NCBI RefSeq assembly: GCF_022829515.1
Contig: NZ_JAKSYL010000294.1
Location: 34,377 to 98,376, forward strand
Reading direction: 5' to 3'
Length of the DNA stretch: 64,000 nt
Source: Methylobacterium sp. J-048
GTDB lineage: Bacteria; Pseudomonadota; Alphaproteobacteria; Rhizobiales; Beijerinckiaceae
The translations under genes and the position numbers were made by a program. Shown here piece by piece: positions 1 to 8,579 of the stretch. Within the stretch, counting starts at the first letter, position 1. Every line of letters begins with the position of its first letter. The notes below the pieces were generated by a model. It was not told where the DNA came from, ran no database searches, and saw only the letters and a program-made list of their open reading frames with translations.

Positions 1-1014
1 CTCCAGGATCGCGCAGCCCGCCAGTACCAGATCGGCGCGGTCGCGTCCGATGCAGGGATTGTCGGCCCGCTGCTCCAGGCGGGTATCGAGCAGGTCGTCG
101 ATGGCGGTCGAGACTTCGTGGTCGCTCATCCACAGGCCGTCCACCCGCCGCCGCTCGTAGCGGACCAGCCGCAGGTGCATGGCGGCGATCGTCGTCACCG
201 TGCCGGAGGTGCCGAGCAGGTGGAAATGCGGGGCGGTGGCCGCCGCCGCCGCGCGGATCGCAAAGGCGGACAGTTTTTCCGCCACCTCCTCGACCATGCC
301 CTCGAACATCCGTCGGGTCACCTCGGCGCCGCCATGGCGCTCGGCCAGGGTGACCACGCCGACGGGCAGGGAGTCCCAGGCGCGGATCCGCAGGGTCGGA
401 TCTGTGGACGGGTTGGCGGCCTCGCCGTCGAGCCAGGCGATCTCGGTGGAGCCGCCGCCGATATCGAAGATCACGACGGATTCGGCATCCGGGTCGGCGA
501 GCGCCGCGCAGCCGGTCACCGCCAGATAGGCCTCCGTCTGCCGATCGACGATCTCGAGATCCAGGCCGACGCCGCGGCGGACGCGCTCGACGAAGGCGGC
601 CCCGTTCACCGCCAGGCGGCAGGCCTCCGTGGCGATCACCTTGGCCCGCCTGACGCCCCGGGTCTGCATCTTGGTCCGGCAGATGCGCAGGGCCTCGACG
701 GTCCGCTCGATCGCCGCGTCGTTGAGCCGGTCGGAGGTGCCCAGACCCTCGCCGAGCCGGACGATGCGCGAGAAGGCGTCGATCACCCGGAAGCCGCTGA
801 AGGTCGGCTCGGCGATCAGCAGGCGGCAATTGTTGGTGCCGAGGTCCAGCGCCGCATAGGCGACGCGACGACGGTCACGGCCCGGCAGCGGGGCCGGACT
901 CTGGAGCGGCGCTGCGCCGGTCGACGGGCGGAACGGCGCGGCCGCGGCGGTCTCGTCCCTCATCGGCGCGGCCGTCGGTCCTTCGTGTCGGCCTGGAGCG
1001 TTGCGCTCGGCCAT
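1..1014 (-). CDS. ppx: Ppx/GppA family phosphatase (3' end outside window)
   Basis: Exopolyphosphatase / guanosine pentaphosphate phosphohydrolase family, a cytosolic enzyme of the ASKHA fold that removes terminal phosphate from polyphosphate or pppGpp. After a low-complexity N-terminus of about 50 residues the protein shows the nucleotide-binding motif ALDLGTNNCRLLIAEP, then VRLGEGLG, ATEACRLAVNG and the second phosphate loop VIFDIGGGSTEIAW, followed by LLGTSGTVTTIA. These are the diagnostic Ppx/GppA blocks in the right order. The frame stays open to base 1, so the C-terminus lies outside the window. The ATG at 1014 is the first in frame; a second Met 18 codons in is possible. Ppx and GppA cannot be separated from sequence alone. 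Confidence 0.9.
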   Translation of the reverse strand, partial: MAERNAPGRHEGPTAAPMRDETAAAAPFRPSTGAAPLQSPAPLPGRDRRRVAYAALDLGTNNCRLLIAEPTFSGFRVIDAFSRIVRLGEGLGTSDRLNDAAIERTVEALRICRTKMQTRGVRRAKVIATEACRLAVNGAAFVERVRRGVGLDLEIVDRQTEAYLAVTGCAALADPDAESVVIFDIGGGSTEIAWLDGEAANPSTDPTLRIRAWDSLPVGVVTLAERHGGAEVTRRMFEGMVEEVAEKLSAFAIRAAAAATAPHFHLLGTSGTVTTIAAMHLRLVRYERRRVDGLWMSDHEVSTAIDDLLDTRLEQRADNPCIGRDRADLVLAGCAILE

Positions 1015-1087
1015 TCTTGACGAGAGACCCTACAGGGTCGGTCGGGAACTGCAACGTCGGATCGAGACCGTACTCAGGCGACGGCCT

Positions 1088-1561
1088 TCAAGCGACGGCT
1101 TTCATGGCGCTGGTCCGGCGCGGGATCGGCCGCAGCAGGCTCTTGACCTGGGAATAGGGGCGGGGCCGGTTGATCACCTCGTCGAGGCGCGACCACAGGG
1201 TTTTGGGCGAGAACGGCTTGGCGATGATCTCGTTGACCCCGAGCGCCACCGCGCGGTCGACCACGTTCCGGCGCGGCTGGGCGAGCATCAGGATGATCGG
1301 GATGGTTGGGCAGGGCGAGGTCGACGGCGTGCGCGCGAGCCGGATGAACTCTTCCCCCGACAGGATCGACAGGTCCCAGTCGATGATGCTGATGTCGGGC
1401 TTGCTCTCGGCCAGCACGCCCAGCGCCTCGGCGCCGTCCGGCGCTTCCAGCACGCGCTTGATGCCGACGCGCATGAGCATGTCGCGCACGATTCGCCGAA
1501 TGTAGAGACTCTCGTCGACCACGAGGGCCGAGAGATCGGGGAATGTCGGGGTCGCGATCAT
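1088..1561 (-). CDS. Single-domain response regulator (receiver only)
   Basis: A 157-residue CheY-like receiver with no output domain. Acidic-pocket Asp16 (VVDES), probable phospho-acceptor Asp61 (IIDWDLSILSG) and the conserved Lys near 115 (AKPFSP) are visible. The position normally holding Thr/Ser after strand 4 reads LMLAQ, so Ala replaces the usual hydroxyl residue. The C-terminal ~35 residues are basic and lie beyond the fold. It may relay phosphate or act by protein binding. It sits 73 bases upstream of the Ppx-like gene on the same strand and could be cotranscribed. No kinase is adjacent. Confidence 0.85.
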   Translation of the reverse strand: MIATPTFPDLSALVVDESLYIRRIVRDMLMRVGIKRVLEAPDGAEALGVLAESKPDISIIDWDLSILSGEEFIRLARTPSTSPCPTIPIILMLAQPRRNVVDRAVALGVNEIIAKPFSPKTLWSRLDEVINRPRPYSQVKSLLRPIPRRTSAMKAVA

Positions 1562-1894
1562 GGCCGGGTGCCGTTGCGGGGCGCGCCGCGAGTCTAGCCG
1601 AACAGCCTTTGCGTTTCGCTAACGCCCTCGGGGATGCGCCGATGCCGGTGCCCGCAGGGCGAATGGCAGATCGAGCCGGATCGTCGTTCTGCGTTGTTTG
1701 CCGCAAGAAAGTAACGAAACCGGCGCGTGTTGGCCAAGAAGGTCCTTGCGGTCAAGGCCCGATTGCGTCAGGACTGGGGCGTTATTCTTGGTTACCGCGA
1801 CCGGGGGTAATGATAGTGCGGGGCGTGGGCTGTCTGGGATGGCGCGCACGCGGTATTCGAGACCAGGGCGGCGGACGGTTTTTGCGAGCTTTCG
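1562..1894. other. Intergenic region upstream of the double cold-shock gene
   Basis: About 330 bases between the divergent receiver gene and the cold-shock gene. No coding frame is credible here. It should hold promoters for both genes and the 5' leader of the cold-shock mRNA; I could not fix a clear -35/-10 pair by eye. Confidence 0.5.
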
Positions 1895-2707
1895 ATGGGA
1901 CGTGGTCGTGATTTCAGGGGGCCGCAGAAGCGCGGCTTCGACGAGGCTGGCGAGCCGAGATGGCCTGATCAGGCTCCCCCCAGCGGCGGATACGGCGGTG
2001 GTGGTTTCGGTGGCGGTGGTGGCGGTTTCGGCGGCGGCGGTTTCGACCGTGGTCCGCCCCGCGGCGGCCCAAGCGCTGCACCGGTGGCAACCGGGCCGGA
2101 GCGTGACGCGACGGTCAAATGGTTCAACAAGGAGAAGGGCTTCGGCTTCGTCGAACTCGGCGATGGCTCGGGCGATGCCTTCCTCCACATCCGTGCCGTC
2201 GAGGCTGCCGGCCACGCCGACCTGATGCCGGGTACCCGGCTGACGGTCACCACGGCGCAGGGTCAGAAGGGCCCGCAGGTCACGAGCGTCACCAGCGTCG
2301 ACACCTCCACGGCTGAAGCGCCCGCGCCCCGGCGCGAGCTGCGTCCGCGCACCGGCGGCTTCGGCGGCGACCGCTTCGGTGGCGGTGGCGGTGGCGCAGG
2401 CGGCTACGGTGGTGGTGGCGGCGGCTACGGCGGCGGTGCCGGCGGCGGCTATGGTGCGGGTGGCGGTGGCGGCGGCCGTGCCGCCTCTGGCCCCTCGGTC
2501 GAGATGAGCGGCACCGTGAAGTGGTACGATCCCGCGAAGGGCTTCGGCTTCGTCTCGGTCAATGACGGCGGCAAGGACGTGTTCGTCCACCGCTCGGCCC
2601 TGTCTCGCGCCGGTCTCGAATCACTGGCCGAAGGCCAGCAGGTCACCCTCGGCGTCGTCGAGGGTCAGAAGGGCCGTGAGGCTTCGAGCATCAACGTCGA
2701 AGATTGA
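1895..2707 (+). CDS. Double cold-shock-domain protein with glycine-rich linker
   Basis: A 270-residue RNA/single-strand DNA-binding protein with two CspA-type OB folds. The first (from about residue 70) has ATVKWFNKEKGFGFVEL and DAFLHI; the second (from about 205) has GTVKWYDPAKGFGFVSV and DVFVHRSAL. These contain the RNP1 (KGFGFV) and RNP2 (VFVH-type) aromatic motifs. The N-terminus (MGRGRDFRGP) and the linker are rich in Gly, Arg and Tyr, typical of flexible RNA-binding tails. Two-domain CspA proteins of this layout are common in Rhizobiales and are thought to act as RNA chaperones. The start at 1895 gives the family-typical N-terminus. A perfect palindrome follows the stop. Confidence 0.92.
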   Translation: MGRGRDFRGPQKRGFDEAGEPRWPDQAPPSGGYGGGGFGGGGGGFGGGGFDRGPPRGGPSAAPVATGPERDATVKWFNKEKGFGFVELGDGSGDAFLHIRAVEAAGHADLMPGTRLTVTTAQGQKGPQVTSVTSVDTSTAEAPAPRRELRPRTGGFGGDRFGGGGGGAGGYGGGGGGYGGGAGGGYGAGGGGGGRAASGPSVEMSGTVKWYDPAKGFGFVSVNDGGKDVFVHRSALSRAGLESLAEGQQVTLGVVEGQKGREASSINVED

Positions 2708-2752
2708 TCGGTTCCGCGGCCGTCTTCCTGCCGCGATCCCTGAGGATTCTTG

Positions 2753-2784
2753 AAGGCGGCGGCTCCGATCGGAGCCGCCGCCTT
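2753..2784. terminator. Perfect 32-bp palindrome, probable terminator
   Basis: The two 16-base arms (AAGGCGGCGGCTCCGA and its exact complement) form a gap-free inverted repeat 46 bases after the cold-shock stop codon. There is only a short pyrimidine stretch after it, so termination may be inefficient or Rho-assisted. Confidence 0.6.
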
Positions 2785-2803
2785 CTCGCGTTTCGGAACC
2801 GTC

Positions 2804-3061
2804 ATGCGCCGCGTATCGATGCCGATGCTCCTGCTCGTCCTCGCGAGCACCGCCGCGCGGGCCGAAGATTTCACGGGCTTCTATGCCGGGCCCAATGCCG
2901 GCTACGCCTGGGGCCGGGATCGCGGCCGGCGGGAGGGTGCGCATGCACCGGATCCCATCCGAACCGATGCCAATCCCGACCTGCCCCCGAGCGCGCGCGA
3001 TGCCGCGCTGGCCCTGCGGCGGTCCGACCGGCGCGGCCCCGGCACCGCGGACAAACGCTGA
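2804..3061 (+). CDS. Small exported protein with an outer-membrane-type N-terminus
   Basis: An 85-residue ORF. It begins MRRVSMPMLLLVLASTAARA, a good Sec signal peptide with A-R-A cleavage, followed by EDFTGFYAGPNAGYAWG. That stretch resembles the first strand of small alphaproteobacterial outer-membrane beta-barrels (W/F-TGFY-G-N-GY-WG). The rest is hydrophilic, Pro/Asp/Arg-rich and far too short to be a barrel. It may be a genuine small periplasmic protein or the stub of a truncated OmpA/Omp25-like gene. The start at 2804 was chosen because it gives a clean signal peptide. Confidence 0.55.
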   Translation: MRRVSMPMLLLVLASTAARAEDFTGFYAGPNAGYAWGRDRGRREGAHAPDPIRTDANPDLPPSARDAALALRRSDRRGPGTADKR

Positions 3062-3336
3062 GATCTGGGCTGACAGGCAGCGAAGCCATCCCGGCTCGCT
3101 ATGCTGGCCCGGAAATTCTGGGGTGTCCGGACGCCTCCGTCCGGGGGGCCGCTGCGCATTGAGATCTGTGGTTGTGACACGAGCTGGCGAGGCTGCGATC
3201 CGGCCGGGGCGCGGCACGGCGACAACCCTTAAGCGGCTCTCGCCACACTGGAATCATTCCCAAACATAGCCGTTGCGAGGTCCCGTCGGCCGCTGCTAGG
3301 CCGCCCTATGAGATCACGAATCCGGGAGATCGCGCC

Positions 3337-3648
3337 ATGAGCGCCCGCTCCATGCCGGGATTGACCTACCGCCTTGCGGTTGCCGGGCGGGTGGTGCTGG
3401 CTTCTGTCGGCGGTTACGGGGTCGCGGCGTTGTCGGCCGCCCTGCTGGCGCTGATCCTGCCGATGCCGCGCTCAGAGGCGGTCTCGACCGGAACGCTGGC
3501 GAGCTTCGCGATCATGGCCGGCGCGGTGATCTGGGTGTTCGCGGCGCGGACCCTGTTGCATGCGGCGCTGGTCCTCGGGCTGATTGCGGTGCTTCTGGGG
3601 ACAGGCCTGTGGCTGGCCGGGGCATTCACCACGGCGATGGCTCCATGA
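3337..3648 (+). CDS. DUF3649 small membrane protein of an iron-uptake cassette
   Basis: A 103-residue protein with about three hydrophobic segments (VVLASVGGYGVAALSAALLAL, FAIMAGAVIWVFAA, ALVLGLIAVLLGTGLWLAG). The topology and its place directly before a PepSY protein fit the DUF3649 family, which is found with siderophore receptors. Its stop overlaps the next start (ATGA at 3645-3648), indicating translational coupling. The molecular role of the family is unknown. Assignment rests on length, topology and context. Confidence 0.75.
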   Translation: MSARSMPGLTYRLAVAGRVVLASVGGYGVAALSAALLALILPMPRSEAVSTGTLASFAIMAGAVIWVFAARTLLHAALVLGLIAVLLGTGLWLAGAFTTAMAP

Positions 3649-5168
3649 GCCGGCCCGGGAAAAGCGTCCGGCAATCGATGGCGTGGCTGCACACCTGGTC
3701 CGGCCTCGTGGTCGGCTGGGTGCTGTTTGCGATCTTCGTCACCGGGACGGCGACCTATTACCGTCCCCAGATCTCGGAATGGATGCGGCCCGAACTGACC
3801 GAGCCCACGGCCGATCCGGCCGCCGCGGCCACCCGCGCCGCCGCCTATCTCGGGCGGCAGATGCCGGATGCGCTGGGCTGGTCAGTCAGACTCCCGACAG
3901 CGGAGAATCCCGCCACCGAGGTGTATTGGTGGAACAACCCGGCCGGGCCGTATCACCACGCGCTCCTCGATCCCGCCACCGGCGAGCGGTCGCAGGCGCG
4001 CGACACCAAGGGGGGCGACTTCCTCTACCGCTTCCATTTCGAGCTGAGCCTGCCGCCGGTCTGGGGCCGTTGGATCGTGGGGATCTGCGCGATGATCCTG
4101 CTGATCTCGCTGATCACCGGGATCGTCACCCATCGGCGCATCTTCGCGGACTTTTTCACCTTCCGGCGGGACAAGTCCGCGCAGCGCGGTTGGCTCGATG
4201 CCCACAACGTCGTCGGCGTGCTGGCGCTGCCGTTCCACCTGATGATCGTCTATACCGGCCTGATCGAGCTCGGGCCGCTGCTGATGCCCTGGGGCGTGCA
4301 GGCGGCCTATCAGCATGATGTCCAGGCCTACTATACCGAAGCCGGGATCATGATGGCGGCGCGCGAGGCTGCGGGCCAGCCGGGAGCCCTGATGCCGCTC
4401 GGCGACATCGTGGCGCGCGCGATCGCCGCTCACGGCGAGGCCCCCGAGGTGGTCCTGGTGACGATGCCGGGCGACGCGGCATCGAGCGTCACGGCGTTCT
4501 TCGAGGAGCCGCCCGGTCTCGCGCATCTTCATCCGCAGATCCTCTATGCCGGCGATACCGGCGCCGAACTCTCGCGCAGCGGCGATGTCGGAGCGGCGAC
4601 CCGCACCGGCGCCGTGATGGTCGGGCTGCACGAGGCGCATTTCGCCGCCGCGCCCCTGCGGGTGCTGTTCTTCCTGTGCGGCCTCATGGGCGCGGCGACC
4701 ATCGCCTCCGGCCTCGTGCTCTGGACCGTCGCGCGGGCGCCGAAGGGCGCCGACCCGGCGGGCTTCGGCCTGCGTCTGGTGCGCGTGCTGAACCTCGGCA
4801 CGATCGCCGGGCTCCCGACGGGGCTGGCGGCCTATTTCCTGGCCAACCGCCTGCTGCCGCACGATCTCGCGGCTCGGGCGGATTGGGAGGTGCGCGGCTT
4901 CTTCGCGGCCTGGATCCTCGCCGCCATCGCGGCGGCCCTGTATCCGCGGGCCAGGGCGTGGCCGACTTCCCTCGCGGTGGCGGCGGTCGCCTTCCTGGCG
5001 ATCCCGATCATCGACGCGCTGACCGTCGCTCAGGCCCGGTTCCTTGGGTTCGATGCGGCGATGCTGGCGGTGGCCGTCCTGCTTGCCCTCGGCGCGCGCC
5101 TGGCGGCCAAGCGGCCGAGCCGTGTGCGGGCGAGCCATCCGAACCTGGCCGGGGCGGTCGAAGCGTGA
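3645..5168 (+). CDS. PepSY-associated transmembrane protein (iron-regulated reductase-like)
   Basis: A 507-residue inner-membrane protein of the PepSY-TM family. It opens with MSRPGKSVRQSMAWLHTWSG and a first TM (GWVLFAIFVTGTATYY), as in PiuB-type proteins. It has further helices at WIVGICAMILLISLITGIVTH, LPFHLMIVYTGLIELG, LRVLFFLCGLMGAATIASGL and several near the C-terminus, with a periplasmic loop between. His residues in TM-flanking positions (WLHTWSG, HRRIF, DAHNVVG, FHLMIVY) are candidate haem or metal ligands. Members are proposed to reduce ferric siderophores at the inner membrane; this is family inference. It overlaps both neighbours by four bases, so the three genes form one translation-coupled operon. 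Confidence 0.88.
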   Translation: MSRPGKSVRQSMAWLHTWSGLVVGWVLFAIFVTGTATYYRPQISEWMRPELTEPTADPAAAATRAAAYLGRQMPDALGWSVRLPTAENPATEVYWWNNPAGPYHHALLDPATGERSQARDTKGGDFLYRFHFELSLPPVWGRWIVGICAMILLISLITGIVTHRRIFADFFTFRRDKSAQRGWLDAHNVVGVLALPFHLMIVYTGLIELGPLLMPWGVQAAYQHDVQAYYTEAGIMMAAREAAGQPGALMPLGDIVARAIAAHGEAPEVVLVTMPGDAASSVTAFFEEPPGLAHLHPQILYAGDTGAELSRSGDVGAATRTGAVMVGLHEAHFAAAPLRVLFFLCGLMGAATIASGLVLWTVARAPKGADPAGFGLRLVRVLNLGTIAGLPTGLAAYFLANRLLPHDLAARADWEVRGFFAAWILAAIAAALYPRARAWPTSLAVAAVAFLAIPIIDALTVAQARFLGFDAAMLAVAVLLALGARLAAKRPSRVRASHPNLAGAVEA

Positions 5169-5512
5169 CCTCCGCCGCGTTGGCGCTGAGCCTCACCCTC
5201 AGCTTTTCCAGCTTCGCCGCCCTGGCGCTCAGCATGGACCGGCATCACCGCGCGGTGTTCCGCGTACCCGCGCCGCGCAGCCGCTTCCGGAGCCTGCGCG
5301 CGGCTGGTTGGTCGGGGCTCGCCGTGTCGCTGGCCGCCTCGATCGCCTGCAGCGGCTGGAATTTCGGGCCGGTGCAATGGATCGGGGGCCTGACCGGGGC
5401 GGCGCTGCTGGTAGTCGCCGTGATGTCCTACCGGCCGGCCTGGCTGCGGGCGGCCGCCATCGCGGCGCTGCCGCTGGCGATGATCGCCCTGCCGTTCGCG
5501 ATGGGCTCCTGA
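5165..5512 (+). CDS. DUF3325 small membrane protein
   Basis: A 115-residue protein starting at GTG 5165, which overlaps the stop of the PepSY gene (GTGA). The sequence LSFSSFAALALSMDRHHRAVF near the N-terminus matches the DUF3325 pattern of a helix ending in MERH/MDRH. Two more hydrophobic segments follow. DUF3649-PepSY-DUF3325 is a recurrent trio beside TonB siderophore receptors, though no receptor is adjacent here; one lies about 48 kb away at 53-55.6 kb. No reaction is known for the family. Confidence 0.78.
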   Translation: MTSAALALSLTLSFSSFAALALSMDRHHRAVFRVPAPRSRFRSLRAAGWSGLAVSLAASIACSGWNFGPVQWIGGLTGAALLVVAVMSYRPAWLRAAAIAALPLAMIALPFAMGS

Positions 5513-5859
5513 GAATCGGCCGCGAAGCTAACCGTCAAGGTCAGCGCCTTGCAATCAGAACAATGCAAAAGTGTTGGTCGAGCCCCCGCTGGCCACCCGC
5601 GGCATTCCGGTCGTACTTGCGCCGGCAGCGGCCGTTTTCGGAGCGTCCCAGAATTGTCCCCTCGCGATCCTGATCGGGAGGGCGTAGGATCGCGTCACTC
5701 GCGCACTGGCCAAAAGTCCACCTTGATTCGGCAGGCCAAAAGCCATTGGCTGCCATCCGAGACGAACCGGACCAAGTCGAAACAACCGGCGGTCCGTGTA
5801 CCAGCTTCAGCCCAAGAGCCGCGGTTCGCGAGGCCGGGGCCTATGGAGGGAACACAGCC
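5513..5859. promoter_or_regulatory. Upstream region of the aldehyde dehydrogenase gene with a repeated motif
   Basis: A non-coding stretch of 347 bases. The nine-base motif GGCCAAAAG occurs twice in the same orientation, at 5708-5716 and 5734-5742, 26 bases apart, about 120 bases before the start codon. Such spacing could be a direct-repeat activator site. No promoter could be defined with confidence. A ribosome site (TGGAGGG) precedes the ATG at 5860. Confidence 0.35.
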
Positions 5860-7383
5860 ATGAACAAGCCGGAATTCCTTGGCGACGCCCGCACAAAGTC
5901 GCCCTTCTCGGCCCGCTACGACAACTTCATCGGCGGCCAGTGGGTCGCCCCGACTGCCGGCCGCTATTTCGAGAACACGTCGCCGATCACCGGCAAAGTG
6001 ATCTGCGAGGTCGCCCGCTCCGACGCCTCCGACGTCGACAAGGCCCTCGACGCCGCCCACGCGGCCAAGGAATCCTGGGGCCGCACCGCCCCGGCCGAGC
6101 GCGCCCGCATCCTCAACAAGCTGGCCGACCGGATGGAGGAAAACCTCGATCTGATCGCGCTCGCCGAGACCTGGGACAACGGCAAGCCGATCCGCGAGAC
6201 GACCAACGCCGACATCCCCCTGGCGATCGACCATTTCCGCTACTTCGCCGGCTGCATCCGCGCGCAGGAAGGCTCGATCTCCGAGATCGACCACGACACG
6301 GTGGCCTACCACTTCCACGAGCCGCTCGGCGTCGTCGGCCAGATCATCCCGTGGAACTTCCCGATCCTGATGGCGGTCTGGAAGCTCGCCCCGGCGATCG
6401 CCGCCGGCAATTGCGTGGTGCTCAAGCCCGCCGAGCAGACCCCCGCCTCGATCCTGGTGGTGATGGAGCTGCTGGCTGACCTGCTGCCCCCGGGCGTGAT
6501 CAACATCGTCAACGGCTTCGGCCTCGAGGCCGGCAAGCCGCTGGCCTCCTCGCCGCGCATCGCCAAGATCGCGTTCACCGGTGAGACCACCACCGGCCGC
6601 CTGATCATGCAATACGCCTCGCAGAACCTGATCCCGGTGACGCTGGAGCTGGGCGGCAAGTCGCCGAACATCTTCTTCGCCGACGTGGCCAACGAGGACG
6701 ACGACTTCTTCGACAAGGCTCTCGAAGGCCTGACGATGTTCGCCCTCAACCAGGGCGAGGTCTGCACCTGCCCGAGCCGCGCACTGGTGCACGAGTCGAT
6801 CTACGACCGCTTCATGGAGCGGGCGATCAAGCGGGTCGAGGCGATTACCCAGGGCTCGCCGCTGGATCCGGCCACGATGATCGGCGCCCAGGCCTCGGGC
6901 GAGCAGATGGAGAAGATCCTCAGCTACATCGATATCGGCCGCCAGGAAGGCGCGCAGCTGCTCACCGGCGGCGAGCGCAACGTCAAGGACGGCGAGCTGG
7001 CCGAGGGCTTCTACGTGCAGCCGACGGTGTTCCGCGGCCACAACAAGATGCGGATCTTCCAGGAGGAGATCTTCGGGCCGGTCCTGTCGGTCACGACCTT
7101 CAAGGACGATGCCGACGCGCTGGCGATCGCCAACGACACCCTGTACGGCCTCGGCGCCGGCATCTGGACCCGCGACGGGACCCGCGCCTATCGCTTCGGC
7201 CGGGCGATCCAGGCCGGCCGCGTCTGGACCAACTGCTACCACGCCTACCCGGCCCACGCGGCCTTCGGCGGCTACAAGCAGTCCGGCATCGGCCGCGAGA
7301 CCCACAAGATGATGCTCGATCACTACCAGCAGACCAAGAACATGCTGGTCAGCTACTCGGCCAAGAAGCTCGGCTTCTTCTGA
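5860..7383 (+). CDS. exaC: NAD-dependent aldehyde dehydrogenase, ExaC/AldA type
   Basis: A 507-residue cytosolic aldehyde dehydrogenase oxidising acetaldehyde or similar short aldehydes to the acid with NAD. Family signatures are clear: IIPWNFPILMAVWKLAPA, the catalytic-glutamate block TLELGGKSPNIFF, the catalytic-cysteine block NQGEVCTCPSRA (Cys near residue 303, followed by a second Cys as in ExaC), and EEIFGPVLSV. Length matches ExaC (506-507). The start MNKPEFL at 5860 is preceded by GGAGGG; the frame is open upstream without family similarity. A strong terminator follows, yet a DUF779 protein, the usual partner of this enzyme, lies 343 bases downstream. Confidence 0.93.
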   Translation: MNKPEFLGDARTKSPFSARYDNFIGGQWVAPTAGRYFENTSPITGKVICEVARSDASDVDKALDAAHAAKESWGRTAPAERARILNKLADRMEENLDLIALAETWDNGKPIRETTNADIPLAIDHFRYFAGCIRAQEGSISEIDHDTVAYHFHEPLGVVGQIIPWNFPILMAVWKLAPAIAAGNCVVLKPAEQTPASILVVMELLADLLPPGVINIVNGFGLEAGKPLASSPRIAKIAFTGETTTGRLIMQYASQNLIPVTLELGGKSPNIFFADVANEDDDFFDKALEGLTMFALNQGEVCTCPSRALVHESIYDRFMERAIKRVEAITQGSPLDPATMIGAQASGEQMEKILSYIDIGRQEGAQLLTGGERNVKDGELAEGFYVQPTVFRGHNKMRIFQEEIFGPVLSVTTFKDDADALAIANDTLYGLGAGIWTRDGTRAYRFGRAIQAGRVWTNCYHAYPAHAAFGGYKQSGIGRETHKMMLDHYQQTKNMLVSYSAKKLGFF

Positions 7384-7417
7384 GCTCCGGTCCGGGTCAT
7401 CCTCCGAGCCGACTTCG

Positions 7418-7443
7418 CCCCGGCCTCACGGCCGGGGTTTTTT
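7418..7443 (+). terminator. Rho-independent terminator after aldehyde dehydrogenase
   Basis: An 8-base-pair stem (CCCCGGCC / GGCCGGGG) with a TCAC tetraloop is followed directly by six T residues, 34 bases after the stop codon. Textbook intrinsic terminator. Confidence 0.92.
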
Positions 7444-7510
7444 GTTTGGGGAGGGGTGGGTCGATGCGGTTCGCGACACCATCCTGGGCGCCACGCCCGT
7501 CCAATCCCCC

Positions 7511-7623
7511 CCTCATCCTGAGGTGCCGAAGCGAAGCGGAGGCCTCGAAGGAGCCCTCCAGGGATCGCAAAGCCTTCTGGAAGGCTCCTTCGAGGCTCGC
7601 TGCGCTCGCACCTCAGGATGAGG
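7511..7623. repeat. Dispersed long palindromic repeat, family 1, copy A
   Basis: Begins CCTCATCCTGAGGTGC and ends with the near-complement GCACCTCAGGATGAGG. Inner arms GGCCTCGAAGGAGCC and GGCTCCTTCGAGG also pair, so the ~113 bases could fold into one long cruciform or hairpin. The right half carries the GCGAGCGCAGCGAGCC-type version of the arm. Related copies lie at 9086, 23571 and 59778. Confidence 0.9.
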
Positions 7624-7726
7624 GGGAGAGTGGGAGAGCCGGAGGCACACGGGCCTCCCCAATGAGATCCGCCGTAGAAATTAGGATCTCAGCACGCATA
7701 TCCACCAACCAGAAGGGGAGGGCAGT

Positions 7727-8152
7727 ATGAGTGCGGTCTCAACGCAAGAATCCACCACCGCCGAGCAAGTCGGCGCCGACGGCACGCCGCTGCGGGTCAC
7801 CGCCACCCCGACGGCGCTTGCGCTGATCGATGAGTTGCGCGGCGAGTACGGCCCGGTGATGTTCCACCAGTCCGGCGGCTGCTGCGACGGGTCCTCGCCG
7901 ATGTGCTACCCGGTCGGCGACTTCCTTGTGAGCGACGGCGACGTCCACCTCGGCACCGTCGGCGGCGCCGACTTCTTCATCAGCCGGTCGCAGTTCGGGG
8001 TCTGGAAGCACACCCACCTGATCCTCGACGTGGTGCCCGGGCGCGGCGGCATGTTCTCGCTGGAAAACGGCCGCGAGAAGCGCTTCCATATCCGCTCGCG
8101 CCTGTTCAGCGAGGCCGAGAATCGGGCCCTCGACGGGGCGTGCAAGCTCTGA
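7727..8152 (+). CDS. DUF779 protein, aldehyde dehydrogenase partner
   Basis: A 141-residue protein of family DUF779. The signature FHQSGGCCDGSSPMCYP (about residues 47-63) has a Cys-Cys pair plus a third Cys, suggesting a metal or redox site, followed by GTVGGADFFIS and FSLENGREKRFHIRSRLFS, both typical of the family. These proteins are very often encoded next to ExaC/AldA-type aldehyde dehydrogenases; their biochemical role is unknown. The gene has its own leader after the terminator and repeat and starts a tight cluster with an AhpD-like protein (17-base gap) and a cupin. Confidence 0.88.
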   Translation: MSAVSTQESTTAEQVGADGTPLRVTATPTALALIDELRGEYGPVMFHQSGGCCDGSSPMCYPVGDFLVSDGDVHLGTVGGADFFISRSQFGVWKHTHLILDVVPGRGGMFSLENGREKRFHIRSRLFSEAENRALDGACKL

Positions 8153-8168
8153 GGCGGGGAGGGGATCA

Positions 8169-8579
8169 ATGGCGACCGTGAAGCTTTGGAGCGATGCCGA
8201 GGCGGAGGCCGACCCGCGGGTGCGGGCGGTGTTCGCCGACATCCGGGCGACCCGAAACGCGGACTTCATCAACAATTTCTGGCGCGGCCTCGCCAACGAC
8301 CCAGGCCTTCTGGAGCGGACCTGGGCCAGCCTCAAGGTCGTGATGGGGCCGGGCAGCCTCGATCCGCTGACCAAGGAACTGGTCTACATCGCGGTCTCGA
8401 TCACCAACGGCTGCCCCTACTGCATCCACTCGCACACCGCCGCGGCGGGCGCGAAGGGCCTGACCCCGGAGCAGCACGGCGAGTTCCTGGCGGTGGTCGG
8501 CATGGCCAACCAGACGAACGCCCTGGTCAACGGCATGCAAATCCCGGTGGATGCCGCGTTCAAGGTGGGGGAGTCATGA
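8169..8579 (+). CDS. Carboxymuconolactone decarboxylase / AhpD-like protein
   Basis: A 136-residue all-helical protein of the CMD family. The active-site pattern NGCPYCIHSHT (about residues 78-88) supplies CxxC and the nearby His of AhpD-like thiol peroxidase/reductase members rather than true lactone decarboxylases. It probably handles peroxide or acts as a thiol-disulfide exchange protein. Translation is coupled to the cupin gene by an ATGA overlap. Location after DUF779 suggests protection against reactive aldehydes or peroxides made during alcohol oxidation, which is inference. Confidence 0.85.
   Translation: MATVKLWSDAEAEADPRVRAVFADIRATRNADFINNFWRGLANDPGLLERTWASLKVVMGPGSLDPLTKELVYIAVSITNGCPYCIHSHTAAAGAKGLTPEQHGEFLAVVGMANQTNALVNGMQIPVDAAFKVGES

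Noticed and set aside
118..1020. Long plus-strand frame (300 codons) opposite the Ppx/GppA gene
   Set aside because: It is the complement of a gene with clear family motifs; the frame has no recognisable domain and an Arg/Gly-rich composition typical of antisense frames in G+C-rich DNA.
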